64,000 bases of DNA, from assembly GCA_949987565.1 (NCBI GenBank), contig OX465102.1:23818260-23882259 (forward strand), written 5' to 3'. Shown piece by piece: positions 43,039-54,889 of the stretch. Positions within the stretch are counted from its first letter, which is position 1, and every line of letters starts with the position of its first letter. The translations under genes were made by a program, and so were the position numbers. The notes under the pieces are model-generated. The model was not told the DNA's origin. It searched no databases and worked only from the letters and a program-made list of their open reading frames with translations. The stretch comes from Luidia sarsii (taxonomy: Eukaryota; Echinodermata; Asteroidea; Paxillosida; Luidiidae).

Positions 43039-43111
43039 TGGACCGGGAATTGAACCAGTCATTCTACTTTCACTCACCAGCCTTGAGCTAGACTGCATGA
43101 GAGGGTGTCCC
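43039..43111 (-). ncRNA. tRNA-like Pol III box pair (possible SINE head), copy 1
   Basis: On the - strand, TAGCTCAAGGCTGG resembles an A box and GGTTCAATTCC is a consensus B box. The spacing is shorter than in a true tRNA, and a cloverleaf cannot be folded well, so this is a tRNA-derived SINE head or a decayed tRNA, not a working tRNA gene. Confidence 0.4.
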
Positions 43112-43177
43112 AATTAACTGACTAGTACTCAACTATACATGTATTTCTGTTAAATAATTATTATTATTACCAAAACA

Positions 43178-43270
43178 TGTAGTGGGCCTGACGTTTCGAT
43201 CCTATCAGGATCTTTTCTCTACCTTTGAGAAAGATCCTGCTAGGATCACTACAGGCCCACTTCATTTTAA
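43178..43270. repeat. Recurrent hairpin core, paired-arm copy
   Basis: TAGTGGGCCTGACGTTTCG and CTATCAGGATCTTTTCTC face TTTGAGAAAGATCCTGCTAG. Equivalents lie at 46878-46972, 55030-55122 and 58697-58792. Confidence 0.8.
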
Positions 43271-43325
43271 GATTTGCATTTTGGTAATTTTAGTCAGTAA
43301 CTAGTTTTCAACGTTCTTGTATATT

Positions 43326-43580
43326 TTTTCTCGTTTATTTGACCGTTTATGGCAGTCCGGCCGTAGACTGGGTTAAAAACAGTTTACATAAAATTATAAA
43401 AAATGCAAAAATTGAAATAAAAACACAGACATTATAACGGGATACTTACAAAACTATAAAGAAATGCTTACACAGGTAATGAAATAATTATAATTTTTAT
43501 TTCTATTCTATATCTTAGGACATCAAAAATATACAAAGATACATCTTCCAGGTCAGAACAAAGTTTAAACCAAAATCGAA
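43326..43580 (-). mobile_element. Retrotransposon 3' end fragment, short copy
   Basis: The - strand would read toward TGCCATAAACGGTCAAATAA at its end. It matches the 3' untranslated part of the longer fragment at 47032-47700 but stops before any coding part. Duplicated at 55168-55428. Confidence 0.55.
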
Positions 43581-43693
43581 GCCGAAGCAGTTTGCAACAT
43601 TTTTGTATATCACCTTAAGTCAATAATCCTTCTTCTTGAAATACACACAAATGTTGAAACCACAGAATGACTAAAATAGGCAAAACAAATTGT

Positions 43694-43762
43694 AGATCCT
43701 AGCAGGACCATGCTCAAAAGTCCTGCTATAGGGTCGAAACGTCAGGCCCTCTATATTTTGAA
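43694..43762. repeat. Recurrent hairpin core, shortened copy
   Basis: GATCCTAGCAGGACCATGCTC and the following AGTCCTGCTATAGGGTCG with GTCAGGCCC; same as 39899-39955, 52713-52770 and 55551-55610. Confidence 0.8.
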
Positions 43763-43793
43763 ATCCTTAGTACTTCTCATTTTGATCGACGTA

Positions 43794-44712
43794 TTCCTCT
43801 ACTAAAACCTTCCCTTTTCTCTGCACTTCCCTTTTTCACCCTTGTCTGTCTACAAGCTTTCCTCCCTTGATCCCTTCCTTACTCCCTGTCCTTCCCTTTC
43901 ATCTCACCCTGGTCTGTTCACCAGCTTTTCTCCTCTGATCCCTGCCCTACTCCGTGTCCTTTACTTTAATCTCACCCTTCTATGTCTAACAGCTTTTCTC
44001 CAGTGATCCCTCCCTACTCCATGTCATTCCCTTTAATCTCACCCTTGTCTTTCTACCAACTTCCCTCCTCTGATCCCTTCCCTACTCAATGCCCTTCCGT
44101 TTGATCTCACCCTGGTCTGTCTAACAGTACCAGCTTTCATCCTCTGATCCCTTCCCTACTGCTTGCCCATCCCCAGGATCTCACCCTTTTCTGCGACATC
44201 TTTTCTCCTCTGATCCCTCCCTACTCCATGTCCTTCCCTTTGAACTCACCATATTGTCTGTCGACCAGCTTTCCTCCTCTGATCCCTTCCATACTGCTTG
44301 CCCTTCCCTTTGATCTCACCCTTGTCTGTATAACAGCTTTTCCTCCTCTGATCCCTTCCCTACTCCACGATCCTTCCCTTTGATCTCACCCTTGTCTGTC
44401 TACCATCTTTTCTCCTCTGATCCCTTCCCTACTCCATGTCCTCCCCTTTGATCTCACCCTTGTCTGTCTACCAGCTTTCCTCCTCTGATCCCTCCCCTAC
44501 TCAATGTCCTTCCCTTTGATCCCACCCTTGTCTGTCTATTATCTTTCCTCCTCTGATCCCTTCCCTATAGTATAACTCCATGTACTTCCCTTTGATCTCA
44601 CCCTTGTCTGTCTACCAGCTTTCCTCCTCTAATCGCTTCCCTATAACTCCATGTACTTCCCTTTGATCTCACCCTTGTCTGTCTACCAGCTTTCCTTCTC
44701 TGATTCCTTCCC
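43794..44712. repeat. 68-bp minisatellite, array 2
   Basis: About 13 copies of the 68-bp unit, ending at GAGTAATGATGGGGAAAACG, the start of the long composite block. Confidence 0.95.
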
Positions 44713-46044
44713 TGAGTAATGATGGGGAAAACGTCACCTTACCTGATCTTCGTAGCGAAGTGTAGTCGACAGACGCCAGCCAGTCACTGGTGTTACTGCG
44801 TCGTATATTCTGGGCGAAGTGTTTGTGAATTGCGCGCGCGGGAAATCCCCGGATATTCCTGTATTGGGGAAATTCCACAGAGAGAAATAGCCGCGGCTGG
44901 ATAGGGCTATGGCTCACGCATTGCCCCCCCCCCCCACACCGTATAACCCATTTTACAGGAGAGCTGCAAACAGGGGTCCCTTGCGAAGGAATCGCATCGA
45001 TGTCAAGAACACACGGATACCTTGTCGTGTAAAAGTGTATCTCTGTCACCAGACCGCAAGGGTCCCTTGCGAAACTTGACAGGAATCGAGACCTCCAAAA
45101 TTTCGCATCGATGCGAAATCCTTGCGATAAACACAGACATAGGTAGTGTAAATGCACCCATGCGACGTTCGCAAGGATATTCGTTGGCGCATCACAGAGA
45201 AGTATGCGTTGATATTTCCATGAGGAGCAAACAACGATCAACAATATCATCAAGGCAACAAAATAATTGACGATGAAAATGAATCCCGTGCGACCCCGCA
45301 AGCATGGTACACGATCGGCCTCGTTACGTTGTGTACTGGAAGTGTGTCTTGCGTGAGATCGACGTTTTTTTTAAGCTAACTTCAATGTCTCCACCTGGCC
45401 CCAGCATTGCAATAAAATGCAACATGGGGGAACAAACACCAGACTCAATCATGACGAGGGTTTCGCGCCCGATCCTGTTCGGGATCGAAACGTTCGTTCG
45501 AAAACATTGCGCAACACTGCGACTGTGAAGCGAGTTGTGTGCACTGTAATATTATAATAAAAAAAACAGTCCGTGGCTGCGTGCCTGCATGCACGTGCTG
45601 GGTGCGGAGGAGTGCGCGCGCAGCTTAACTGCTAGCCAACTGGACCTTACTTCGTGCGCAATAATTATTATTCTTGAAAACTGCCATCATGATCGTAAAG
45701 ACAGAGCCAATCAAACAATTCGCAACGCGGGCGCTGAGCTGAGAGCAACACTGGTAAACGTATGCCTCCGTGTAAATGATGGCGCAGTACCAGCGATACG
45801 AATATAACCTCTGACCTCGCCTCCAAATACGGTGAAGCAAGGGACGTTTGCGACCGCGCTGCGTTCTCTCCTTATTCCTCCATGGTTGTACCGTGTAAAT
45901 GTCTGCGATCAAATCGCAAACGACCATTGCGCCAGACACCAGGCGCCAATTTTCGCAGACATGCATTTTCAGTACTCGTGTAAAAAGGCCTCTACATAAC
46001 CAGAACATAGGCCTACAGGTTGTGGTTTACAACAGTAAGCACAA

Positions 46045-46167
46045 ATGTCCACTCGTCCTGCTCCATGCCCAACATTCACAGGACCAGACACTCCGGACCA
46101 GAAGCTCCTCGATTCTCTTAGACAGAATTTAACAGTAGCCCCAGCCCAAGCCAATGTGCAAACCAAG
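46045..46167 (+). CDS. Possible 41-codon first exon, unit 1 long block
   Basis: ATG 46045 opens MSTRPAPCPTFTGPDTPDQK and LLDSLRQNLTVAPAQANVQT then K, in phase 0, ending at a perfect-looking donor AAG|GTATGT. The second long block (57860-57982) is identical in this frame. In the two short blocks (42364 and 54214) the reading frame survives with GRETAD substitutions, but the donor is destroyed. No domain is recognised and no downstream exon is identified, so function is unknown and it may belong to a transposon. Confidence 0.3.
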
Positions 46168-46279
46168 GTATGTGCGTCCGGGGAATCCCCAAACGGAAGT
46201 CGGTAATCCAGACGATGAGTAATATCTACGCATGCGCATTGTCTCGCACGATCTTGTTGGGTGGTTCCCGTCCCAACCT

Positions 46280-46525
46280 GGGCCCTTTTCCAAAACCCGG
46301 CTTAGGCTTCGGCTCCGGCTCCGTCTCAGTTATCCAAATGCTGAAATAAAAGTTGGACTCTTTGTTAAAGTTGAAGCTTTTCTGAAGGATTCCTTTTCAA
46401 AACTCAGTAAAACATTCAAAAATGATGCCAAAGGCTTCCTGTTTTCATGCCTTGTACTTGAAATGGATGAAAGAACCAGAGACAAAGCCGGAGCCTTAGC
46501 CTAAGCCGGGCTTTGGAAAAGGGCC
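46280..46525. mobile_element. MITE with GGGCCC ends, copy 2
   Basis: Same element as 42599-42838, with a 6-bp duplication (GTTAAAGTTGAAG) near 46365. Confidence 0.75.
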
Positions 46526-46531
46526 ACGTAC

Positions 46532-46585
46532 GGTCTCCAGACGTCTCACGTCCTCCAAAATGTAGGCGTGAGACGTCTGGAGACC
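46532..46585. repeat. Perfect hairpin, 19-bp arms, copy 2
   Basis: Identical in arms and loop to copy 1 at 42845. Confidence 0.9.
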
Positions 46586-46740
46586 AGGAAAGAGACGGGA
46601 ACCAGCCTAACTCAAGATCTTGCGCGGCTCGTGCGGCAGTGTCTGTTCCGTTCAAGTGACGTCCCCACCAGGAACTCCCTGCCAGGGGATAGTCACCATC
46701 TAGTTTTATTTGGTCGTGTAGGCAAGAATAAATGTAACAC

Positions 46741-46813
46741 TGGACCGGGAATTGAACCAGTCATTCTACTTTCACTCACCAGCCTTGAGCTAGACTGCAT
46801 GAGAGGGTGTCCC
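46741..46813 (-). ncRNA. tRNA-like Pol III box pair, copy 2
   Basis: Same A-box-like and B-box sequences as 43039-43111. Confidence 0.4.
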
Positions 46814-46877
46814 AATTAACTGACTAGTACTCAACTATACATGTATTTTTTTTAAATAATTATTATTATTACCAAAA

Positions 46878-46972
46878 CATGTAGTGGGCCTGACGTTTCG
46901 ATCCTATCAGGATCTTTTCTCTGCCTTTGAGAAAGATCCTGCTAGGATCACTACAGGCCCACTTCATTTTAA
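46878..46972. repeat. Recurrent hairpin core, paired-arm copy
   Basis: As at 43178, with CTCTGCC at the loop instead of CTCTACC. Confidence 0.8.
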
Positions 46973-47031
46973 GATTTGCATTTTGGTAATTTTAGTCAGT
47001 CACTAGTTTTCAACGTTCTTATATATTTTTT

Positions 47032-47700
47032 TCTCGTTTATTTGACCGTTTATGGCAGTCCGGCCGTAGACTGGGTTAAAAACAGTTTCCATAAAATTAT
47101 AAAAATTGCAAAAATTGAAATAAAAACACAGACATTATAACGGGATACTTACAAAACTATAAAGAAATGCTTACACAGGGAATGAAATAATTATAATTTT
47201 TATTTCTATTCTATATCTTAGGACATCAAAAATATTCAAAGATACATCTTCCATGTCAGAACAAAGTTTAAACCAAAACGTCATCTAAGATGATTGTGTA
47301 TGAACTAAAATACAAAAGAAAAAGAAGTAAACAAAGAGACCAAAGACAGAAACAATCAAACAAAAATAAGAAATAAAACCAACGCCACAACAAACATGAC
47401 ACTAGAAAATATTAGACAACAATGAAGAGAGCCAGAAAAACGAAGGCAGTCCTCAATTGATGAGAAAGGAACACATTACTATAAAACAGACGGTACGAAA
47501 AGATAAGATTAGAATACAATTATTAGATAAGATGCGAGTAAATATTATGTGAATGAAAATATTAGCAGCTATAAAAGTACTCCCTTAAACTAGATTTAAA
47601 AACCTTAAACTTTTTCGGTGATAAGAGCGTTCCAAGTGTCTTTGTCAAGTTCAGAAAATATTTTTTGGAAAACGCACGACGACACTTTTGTAGATGGTCA
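47032..47700 (-). pseudogene. 5'-truncated retrotransposon with reverse transcriptase C-terminus
   Basis: On the - strand, 47690-47577 encodes KYFLNLTKTLGTLLSPKKFK and VFKSSLREYFYSC then stop, like the last residues of many non-LTR reverse transcriptases. A neighbouring frame gives DKDTWNALITEK, showing one frameshift at the usual WNxL position. The rest is 3' UTR. Duplicated at 58842-59530. The adjacent 47690-47790 sequence recurs at 7507-7612. Confidence 0.55.
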
Positions 47701-47789
47701 TGTCATGATAGAATCCTCAAGTTGAAATTATACCGTCCGGGATGCTGTACTTATCGAGAAATCTTCACTCAAACATCAACAGATAGTTT

Positions 47790-48410
47790 TGCTGGCGAGT
47801 AATAAACTATTTCTTTCACTACAGAACGGTGCGTTAACAGTGACGTGTGTTTTTTTTAGCATTTTTCTACTTTCTCAGATTACCATTAAATTGAGCTAAA
47901 ACCTTCACAGTATTGCTTTTTTGGAATGTTGAATGGTTTAACACACAAACTGTGACATTTTGTTTACCTTTACTAATGTTATCAAACTGTCAGTTCTAGC
48001 CTTAGGTAGATGACAAAACGTGAAAACATCTAAATCTCTACAAATTTCAATTTGTGGTAAGGTTGTAATTCACAAGTCGCGTAAGGAATTAGGGAACTGT
48101 GCTACGATTGCTTTTATAGCAAATATCCCTCATCTGCATGAAGTGTTATATTATAGCCTTGATCAAGTCGTTGGGCGATGGTTTAGTAATCTCCGTTCAA
48201 ACCCGACAGGCCGTCGGTAAAATAGTTGCATGCACTAATACTGAGGATTGATGCATAATGGATCGAAGGTGCACTATTTTGTTATCATTAAATTTTGTTC
48301 ATTTGATGGAAAAAATATTTCATCCATTATCAATCGAAGTCAAACAATTTTAGGAAAAAACTGACCGAGAACTTTTGAAAAGAAAAACAATGACAAAATT
48401 AAAAAGAAAA
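47790..48410. other. Non-coding interval
   Basis: No gene recognised. Nearly identical to 59620-60240 in unit 2. Confidence 0.4.
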
Positions 48411-48414
48411 CTTT

Positions 48415-48484
48415 GGCTGGACCGGGACTTGAACCCGAGACCTCTGGTTTGGCGTAAATCACTCTTGTCTGAGCTACGCGGCCC
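48415..48484 (-). tRNA. tRNA pseudogene or tRNA-derived SINE head
   Basis: The 70-nt - strand sequence has a good A-box region (GTAGCTCAGACAAGAGTG), a T arm with CGGGTTCAAGTCCCG, and the usual D-stem pairing (GCTC/GAGT). The acceptor stem has at least two mismatches, the anticodon stem has one, and the base before the anticodon is A, not the invariant T (loop TACGCCA). It is unlikely to be functional. A matching copy lies at 60243-60312. Confidence 0.5.
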
Positions 48485-48489
48485 TTAAA

Positions 48490-48935
48490 TGCCATGACGG
48501 CCTTGTTGGGTGGGGGGGGGGGGCAGTCAAAAGCAATTCAAGTATTAACTCCCGCTTTCATTCAGAACAATTGTTGTAAACCTAGCCACAGCAGTTCGGG
48601 AATCACACAAAGTAGATGCAGCTTTTTAGAATTTGAGTCAAACAAATCAAGGAAAAACTTACTGGGAACTTTCGAACAGAGACCAGTTGACTATTTGGGA
48701 AGGCCACCATCCAAGGGCTGGACAGGTCGGATGGCGAGAGCGCCGATACACAAAACCATTGCCCATCAGTGGGTCCCTCGTGCTGTAGCCTTAATAATAT
48801 TATACACCACGTGTGCAAACTTGGGGATGTAGTATGATGTGGTATATATAAACCAGTGAAGCATCTTACCAGTGCTTTATAACTGCACCATATCGTATCT
48901 TTCTCAATTATACTACTTGATTTATATTTATTTAT

Positions 48936-48970
<35 letters not shown>

Positions 48971-49186
48971 TTTCTTGTTTACCCTGGGTGATCCATTCAG
49001 AGGCAAAACTTGCTGATCTCCCATGGATCCCTGCTCACAAAGCTATACGATTAAAACGGTTATAATCAAGAATACAGTACAGTAAAAAATACATTATATC
49101 ATTATGATTATTTTAACAATTCACTGGGTTGAAAAAAGTAAAACTTGAAAGATAACCAGCGCTTTATAACTACACCGTATCCTACT
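48490..49186. other. Non-coding interval with (TTAG)n at 48937-48972
   Basis: About nine TTAG units follow TTTATTTATT. No gene recognised. Unit 2 has a slightly longer TTAG tract at 60756-60798. Confidence 0.6.
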
Positions 49187-49371
49187 CCATGCTACTTAAT
49201 TTCCATTTCAAGCCAGACTGTTTCTATTAAATATCATTCAATTGAATAATGTGATGCAAACATTACATTTCCGATTACTCAAATTTAACATCTCAATTAC
49301 AAACCATGACCGTGCCGGTACAGCAAGCGAGAGTGTGATACAAAGTAGGGAGATCTTACGCAGTGTCTCAA

Positions 49372-49430
49372 AGGCAGATAGGTCCTGCCATACGATCGAA
49401 ACGTCAGACCCTCCTAACGTTTTAGACTAA
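49372..49430. repeat. Recurrent hairpin core, diverged single-arm copy
   Basis: CTCAAAGGCAGATAGGTCCT, GCCATACGATCGAAACGTCA and GACCCTCC keep the core. Repeated at 61196-61252. The next bases (TTCGCATTTTGGATAATTCTA) match the flank seen at 39760. Confidence 0.7.
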
Positions 49431-49939
49431 TTATTCGCATTTTGGATAATTCTATTCATTAAGCAGTTTCTAACACTTTTTTACATATTGATGGAGAAAT
49501 AATAATTATAATAAGGAAAACAAGTCTGTCTCGGGGCAGGGGTTTGCTGGCGCTGCATTTCAGTCTTAAGTGTTGGCAACAAAATCGCATGGCTGTGGAC
49601 CTGGTTTGATGCATCTATCGCAAAATGTACACTAAAGAAAACGCAATTCGAACATCTCTTTGCAAGTAAATATCTAGTACTAAATAGCTATACCAGAAAC
49701 CGTACTAATTTAATTTCCTTTTTCAGCCAGAATTTCAAGCAGAGCTTATATCAATTGGCGGGACTTTAGTCACCAAAATAATAAGCCCAGGTATATTTAC
49801 GATAATCCGCTCGAAGGACCACTAGCAGGTCTGTTATGAGGACATGGGTACAAAAGGGCGAGGAATTCACCTTTATTAATAGTCCACAATAAATTCACCA
49901 ATAATCTTCGTTCTAGTTTGAGCTGAAGCCGTAATCGTC

Positions 49940-51360
49940 TTATTCGTCGTCAGAATCGCAGGTATTAGCCAGCCAATTTTTGTGCTTGTCAATACCTATC
50001 TTGACCAGCTTGCATACGGGACATCTCGGGGTACCATTTCGTAACTGGGTGTTGCTGAAGTCCCTCCGCAAGAAAAGGCGACTGCAGCCATAGCACTGGG
50101 TGTTGTGCGAAGCCCGTGGTACCCTCAGGCTGCCTTTAGGCGGCACCACGTACATAGGCAGGAAAGCGTTGCCCTCGTACTTGTCGTACGACCGGCTGGT
50201 CTTGGCGCGATAGAAATCCACGTAGTTGGCCGAGGCCGAACGGGCCCGCGAGAGGGCGCCCTCGGGACAGTCGGCCACCAGCCTCAAGTAGAGCGGCCGC
50301 AGGCCACGGACGTCGCCCGCCGCGTACTTGAGCAGAGCGCCCTCTAACGGCCTCCATAGCCAGGCTTTGGCGTCGCGATCCATGACGCACCTGCCTCGCT
50401 CCTTGACCGAGGACAGGTCGCTGTCGTCATCGACGTACGTCTCAAAGCATGACAGGAGGCTGCGGACGCGTGGGTGATCCGCCAGTGTCACCTCGCCTCG
50501 TTCCTCTCGCAGAATTATCTAGAGAGGTGTAATCATAAATCATGAATGGTCATCATTCCAATTCATACTTAGGATACCTTACTATGCGGAAGTGTATTCA
50601 GGACGTGGCAGACAAGAATTCTGGTTTAAAATTATCATGGCGTCCTTTGCTGAACTGCCAGTTGTCCATTATATGCACGCTATCGATTGAGTGTGGGCGA
50701 ACCTAACGAGGCAACTTATAGCGCACGAAAACGAAAAGGAAATTTGTATGGAATTCCAACGTTCGCTCCGTCGAGCGATCGTTGGAAACCCCTTATTTAA
50801 AATACCGCCCTCTACATCTGAAAAGGGTAAGCATATAATTTTTTTCCTGCTGTTTTCTAATGATGCGGTAACCGTTGACGGATTGAGCTAAAACTTGAGC
50901 ATAATGAGTATGCTCGGTTGGACAGAGTATGGATGCGACCCCCTCCCAAACATCTGCCCCTGCCGAAAGACTAAGAAAAAACACCAAGGTACGAACCTCC
51001 AGCAACTGAAGATCCAGCACGTTGGCCAGCTTCACTTCGAATTTGTGCCAGAGGCAGTCGGAGTCCGCCCGGCAGTCGAACATGAGCTTCTCGATGCCCT
51101 CGTCCTGGAGCAGATCCCGGAGTCCGCCGTCGAAGACGCCCTTGCCCAGGGCAATGATGTCAAAGAGGAAGGCTTGCTCGGCCGTGGCCACGGAGACCAG
51201 CGAGAGCTCGCCGCGGCGGCCGAGATTCAGGGCCTCGCAGTCGACGGCCAGCGTCGGACCGGTGGACGCGCCGTCCGGGTCCCGGCCGCGTATGTCCCGC
51301 AGGGCCGGCCCGACTTGGGACTCCTCGTCGATCAACCGGTAGCTTGGCGAGGTAGCCTTG
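49940..51360 (-). CDS. EXD1/RNase D-like 3'-5' exonuclease, copy B (chimeric)
   Basis: Exons are 51360-50997 and 50518-49940, with the same splice sites as copy A. All DEDDy residues are present, with the seven-codon insert GRDPDGASTGPT before motif I. The zinc motif reads QCYGC...CPVC as in copy C. The tail is very short, ending CDSDDE, because the frame reaches a stop where copy C continues. Exon 1, the intron and the 5' flank are almost identical to copy A, while the 3' part of exon 2 and the 3' flank follow copy C. The switch lies within exon 2, around 50100-50395. One CDS change (LWRPLEGALL) is unique to this copy. Confidence 0.8.
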
Positions 51361-52054
51361 CTGCAACAGCAGCAAAATTAAAACACCAAAATATAAATGA
51401 ACGGACGGAGGGATGGGCAGGTTTGTGGGTGGATCACAGAAAGTGCCATAACCCACGTTGTCTTGATGGTTTGAGTAGTGTAAGTACCAAGTAGAAGCTG
51501 GAATGTTTGTGCTGACATCATGCAGCCTGTAGCTCGAGTTACCAGCTCTGTTCAGAGCCACACACTGCTTCTCAAAAGAGATATTGTATATAGTGTCGCC
51601 GCAAACCTTATACATTTTTGTCTGTTATTATTCAGAAACCGGTAAAGCACTTAATTTCCGTCATACATTTGTGCCATTCTGTAGATAAAATCAATGGGCT
51701 CAACTGAGAATCCACACAGGTAGCAAGTTTTGACCACACAGGTGGCAAGTTGTGGACGACAAAAAAAACATGACTATTCAAGGGAGGTTTTTAGTACTCA
51801 GCACTAAAGAACACATTGAAGACTCAATGGGCTTTTGTCACCCAATTTCATCACCGTTGGGTTCATACATATACCACTCATTTATTGGTGCACGTAGTTA
51901 GGTTCTTGGAGCAGTTTACTTTTTGTACGGAGTTAATAGAGGGAGATTTGCATCATCTCTGTTTAATGTAAAATAATACGGGCGATTTACAAAAGAGCGC
52001 CCGCAAGAGTTTGCAACGCGTTGGCCAATGGGCAGAATCGGTCGACCCTTTTCT

Positions 52055-52137
52055 GGGCCCTTTTCCAAAACCAGGCTTAGGCTGAGGCTCCGACTTTGTC
52101 TTTCTTTCTTTCGTCCATTTTCAAGTACAAGGCATGA
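52055..52137. mobile_element. Truncated copy of the GGGCCC-ended MITE (unit 2)
   Basis: Equivalent of 37990-38071, with a few substitutions. Confidence 0.6.
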
Positions 52138-52514
52138 TCCCTTCCCTACTCAATGCCCTCCCGTTTGATCTCACCCTGGTATGTCTACCAGTACCAGCTT
52201 TCATCCTCTGATCCCTTCCCTACTCCTTGCCCATCCCTTTAATCTCACCCTTGTCGCACATTGTGCTTGGCCACCGCGTAGCAAACTCTTGAGGGCGCAG
52301 GGCTCCTTTGAATCGCATGTTTAGGTGCAGCACACAAAATCCACCCAAGATGACTCCGCCGAGCTGATTATCATAAAGTGTGGACTCACAACTGTTTTTT
52401 AATAGGGGTCTTTGGAGGCTAATTAGCTGATAGCAGAGATTCAACGCCTGTTTGTTTAGTATGAAATAAACTGGTATGCAGAGTCGAATAAGACAACATC
52501 TTGCACGTTCTCTC

Positions 52515-52770
52515 TGCCTTTGAGAAAGGTCCTGCTAGGATCGAAACGTCAGGCCCACTAAATTTTAAGATTTACATTTTGGTAATTTTAGTCAGTAAGC
52601 AGTTTGCAACATTTTTGTATATCACCTTAAGTCAATAATCCTTCTTCTTGAAATACACACAAATGTTGAGACCACAGAATGACTAAAATAGGCAAAACAA
52701 ATTGTAGATCCTAGCAGGACCATGCTCAAAAGTCCTGCTATAGGGTCGAAACGTCAGGCCCTCTATATTT
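52515..52770. repeat. Two hairpin-core copies in tandem (unit 2)
   Basis: Equivalent of 39705-39965. In unit 2 they lie only about 85 bp after the residual palindrome arm because the intervening 1.2 kb is missing. Confidence 0.8.
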
Positions 52771-52839
52771 TGAAATCCTTAGTATTTGTTTGGGTTAACT
52801 CCTACTTCTCATTTTGATCGACGTATTCCTCTACTAAAA

Positions 52840-53957
52840 CCTTCCCTTTTCTCTGCACTGCCCCTTTTCACCCTTGTCTGTCTACCAGCTTTCCTCCCTT
52901 GATCCCTTCCTTACTCCCTGTCCTTCCCTTTCATCTCACCCTGGTCTGTTCACCAGCTTTTCTCCTCTGATCCCTGCCCTACTCCGTGTCCTTTACTTTA
53001 ATCTCACCCTTCAATGTCTAACAGCTTTTCTCCAGTGATCCCTCCCTACTCCATGTCATTCCCTTTAATCTCACCCTTGTCTGTCTACCAACTTCCATCC
53101 TCTGATCCCTTCCCTACTCAATGCCCTTCCGTTTGATCTCACCCTGGTCTGTCTAACAGTACCAGCTTTCATCCTCTGATCCCTTCCCTACTGCTTGCCC
53201 ATCCCCAGGATCTCACCCTTTTCTGCAACATCTTTTCTCCTCTGATCCCTCCCTACTCCATGTCCTTCCCTTTGACCTCACCTAGCTATTGTCTGTCTAC
53301 CAGCTTTCCTCCTCTGATCCCTTTCATACTGCTTGCCTTTCCCTTTGATCTCACCCTTGTCTGTATAACAGCTTTTCCTCCTCTGATCCCTTCCCTACTC
53401 CACGATCCTTCCCCTTGATCTCACCCTTGTCTATCTACCATCTATTCTCCTCTGATCCCTTCCCTACTCCATGTCCTTCCCTTTGATCTCACCCTTGTCT
53501 GTCTACCAGCTTTCCTTCTCTGATCCCTTCCCTACTCCATGTCCTTCCCTTTGATCTCACCCTTGTCTGTCTACCATCTTTTCTCCTCTGATCCCTTCCC
53601 TACTCCATGTCCTTCCCTTTGATCTCACCCTTGTCTGTCTATTATCTTTCCTCCTCTGATCCCTTCCCTATAGTATAACTCCATGTACTTCCCTTTGATC
53701 TCACCCTTGTCTGTCTACCAGCTTTCCTCCTCTGATCCTTCCCCTACTCAATGTCCTCCCTTTGATCCCACCCTTGTCTGTCTACCATCTTTCCTCCTCT
53801 GATCCCTTCCCTATAGTATAACTCCATGTACTTCCCTTTGATCTCACCCTTGTCTGTCTACCAGCTTTCCTCCTCTAATCGCTTCCCTATAACTCCATGT
53901 ACTTCCCTTTGATCTCACCCTTGTCTGTCTACCAGCTTTCCTTCTCTGATTCCTTCC
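52840..53957. repeat. 68-bp minisatellite, array 3
   Basis: Same unit and variant order as array 1b, ending at GGGTAATGATGGGGAAAACG. Confidence 0.95.
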
Positions 53958-54449
53958 CTGGGTAATGATGGGGAAAACGTCACCTTACCTGATCTTCGTA
54001 GCGAAGAGTAGTCGATAGACGTCAGCCATTCTGGGCGAAGTGTTTGTGAATTGCGCGCGCGGGAAATCCCCGGATATTTCTGTATCGGGGAAATTACACA
54101 GACATAGAAATAGCCGCGGCTGGATAGGGCTATGGCTCACGCATTGCCCCCCCCCCCCCCACCGTCATACATAACCTGAACATACAGGTTGTGGTTTACA
54201 ACAGTAAGCACAAATGTCCACTCGTCCTGCTCCGTGCCCAACATTCACAGGACGAGAAACTGCGGACCAGAAGCTCCTCGATTCTCTTAGACAGAATTTA
54301 ACAGTAGCCCCAGCCCAAGCCAATGTGCAAACCAATTGTCTGTGCGTTCGGGGAATCCCCAAACGGAAGTCGGTAATCCAGACGATGAGTAATATCTACG
54401 CATGCGCATTGTATCGCACGATCTTGTTGGATGGTTCCCGTCCCAACCT

Positions 54450-54689
54450 GGGCCCTTTTCCAAAACCCGGCTTAGGCTTCGGCTCCGGCTCCGTCTCAGT
54501 TATCCAAATGCTGAAATAAAAGTTGGACTCTTTGTTGAAGCTTTTCTGAAGGATTCCTTTTCAAAACTCAGTAAAACATTCAAAAATGATGCCAAAGGCT
54601 TCCTGTTTTCATGCCTTGTACTTGAAATGGATGAAAGAACCAGAGACAAAGCCGGAGCCTTAGCCTAAGCCGGGCTTTGGAAAAGGGCC
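54450..54689. mobile_element. MITE with GGGCCC ends, copy 3
   Basis: Same 240-bp element as 42599-42838. Confidence 0.75.
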
Positions 54690-54695
54690 ACGTAC

Positions 54696-54749
54696 GGTCT
54701 CCAGACGTCTCACGTCCTCCAAAATGTAGGCGTGAGACGTCCGGAGACC
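54696..54749. repeat. Hairpin, 19-bp arms, copy 3 with one mismatch
   Basis: Right arm has GACGTCCGGAGACC in place of GACGTCTGGAGACC, leaving one G-T-type or C-A mismatch, depending on strand, near the base of the stem. Confidence 0.9.
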
Positions 54750-54889
54750 AGGAAAGAGACGGGAACCAGCCTAACTCGAGATCTTGCGCGGGGGTTCCGT
54801 TCAAGTGACGTCCCCACCAGGAACTCCCTGCCAGGGGATAGTCACCATCTAGTTTTATTTGGTCGTGTAGGCAAGAATAAATGTAACAC

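Larger units (their letters stand above)
42108..43115. repeat. Composite block, short version (unit 1)
   Basis: In order: a junction motif with ACCTGATCTTCGTAGCGAAG, a poly-C run (about 42298-42309), a short frame starting ATG 42364, a full MITE, a perfect hairpin and tRNA-like boxes. It recurs at 53958-54966, and in longer form at 44713-46815 and 56989-58633. In this short version the donor after the 41-codon frame is lost (AATTGTCTG instead of AAGGTATGT). Confidence 0.85.
44713..46815. repeat. Composite block, long version (unit 1)
   Basis: This resembles the short block but carries about 1.1 kb more between the poly-C run (44926) and the ATG at 46045, including the self-complementary TTTCGCATCGATGCGAAAT at about 45100. 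The unit 2 equivalent (56989-58633) lacks roughly 45460-45917. Confidence 0.8.
35080..49190. repeat. Segmental duplication, unit 1
   Basis: This contains exonuclease copy A, the 68-bp minisatellite arrays, and two versions of a MITE/hairpin/tRNA-like block. The coding segment at 36471 matches 50513 in unit 2 (offset 14,042 bp). Unit 1 holds a 0.8-kb palindrome and about 460 bp near 45460-45917 that unit 2 lacks. Confidence 0.9.

Noticed and set aside
43039..43111. Functional tRNA gene
   Set aside because: Although 73 nt long with a consensus B box, the A box is misplaced and the arms do not fold into a cloverleaf.
44669..45301. A 210-codon - strand frame in the composite block
   Set aside because: It crosses the poly-C run, is broken by an indel in the unit 2 copy, and runs into the minisatellite; likely chance.
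48937..48972. (TTAG)n as telomeric repeat
   Set aside because: Too short, interstitial, and TTAG is a four-base unit unlike TTAGGG or TTAGG telomeres.
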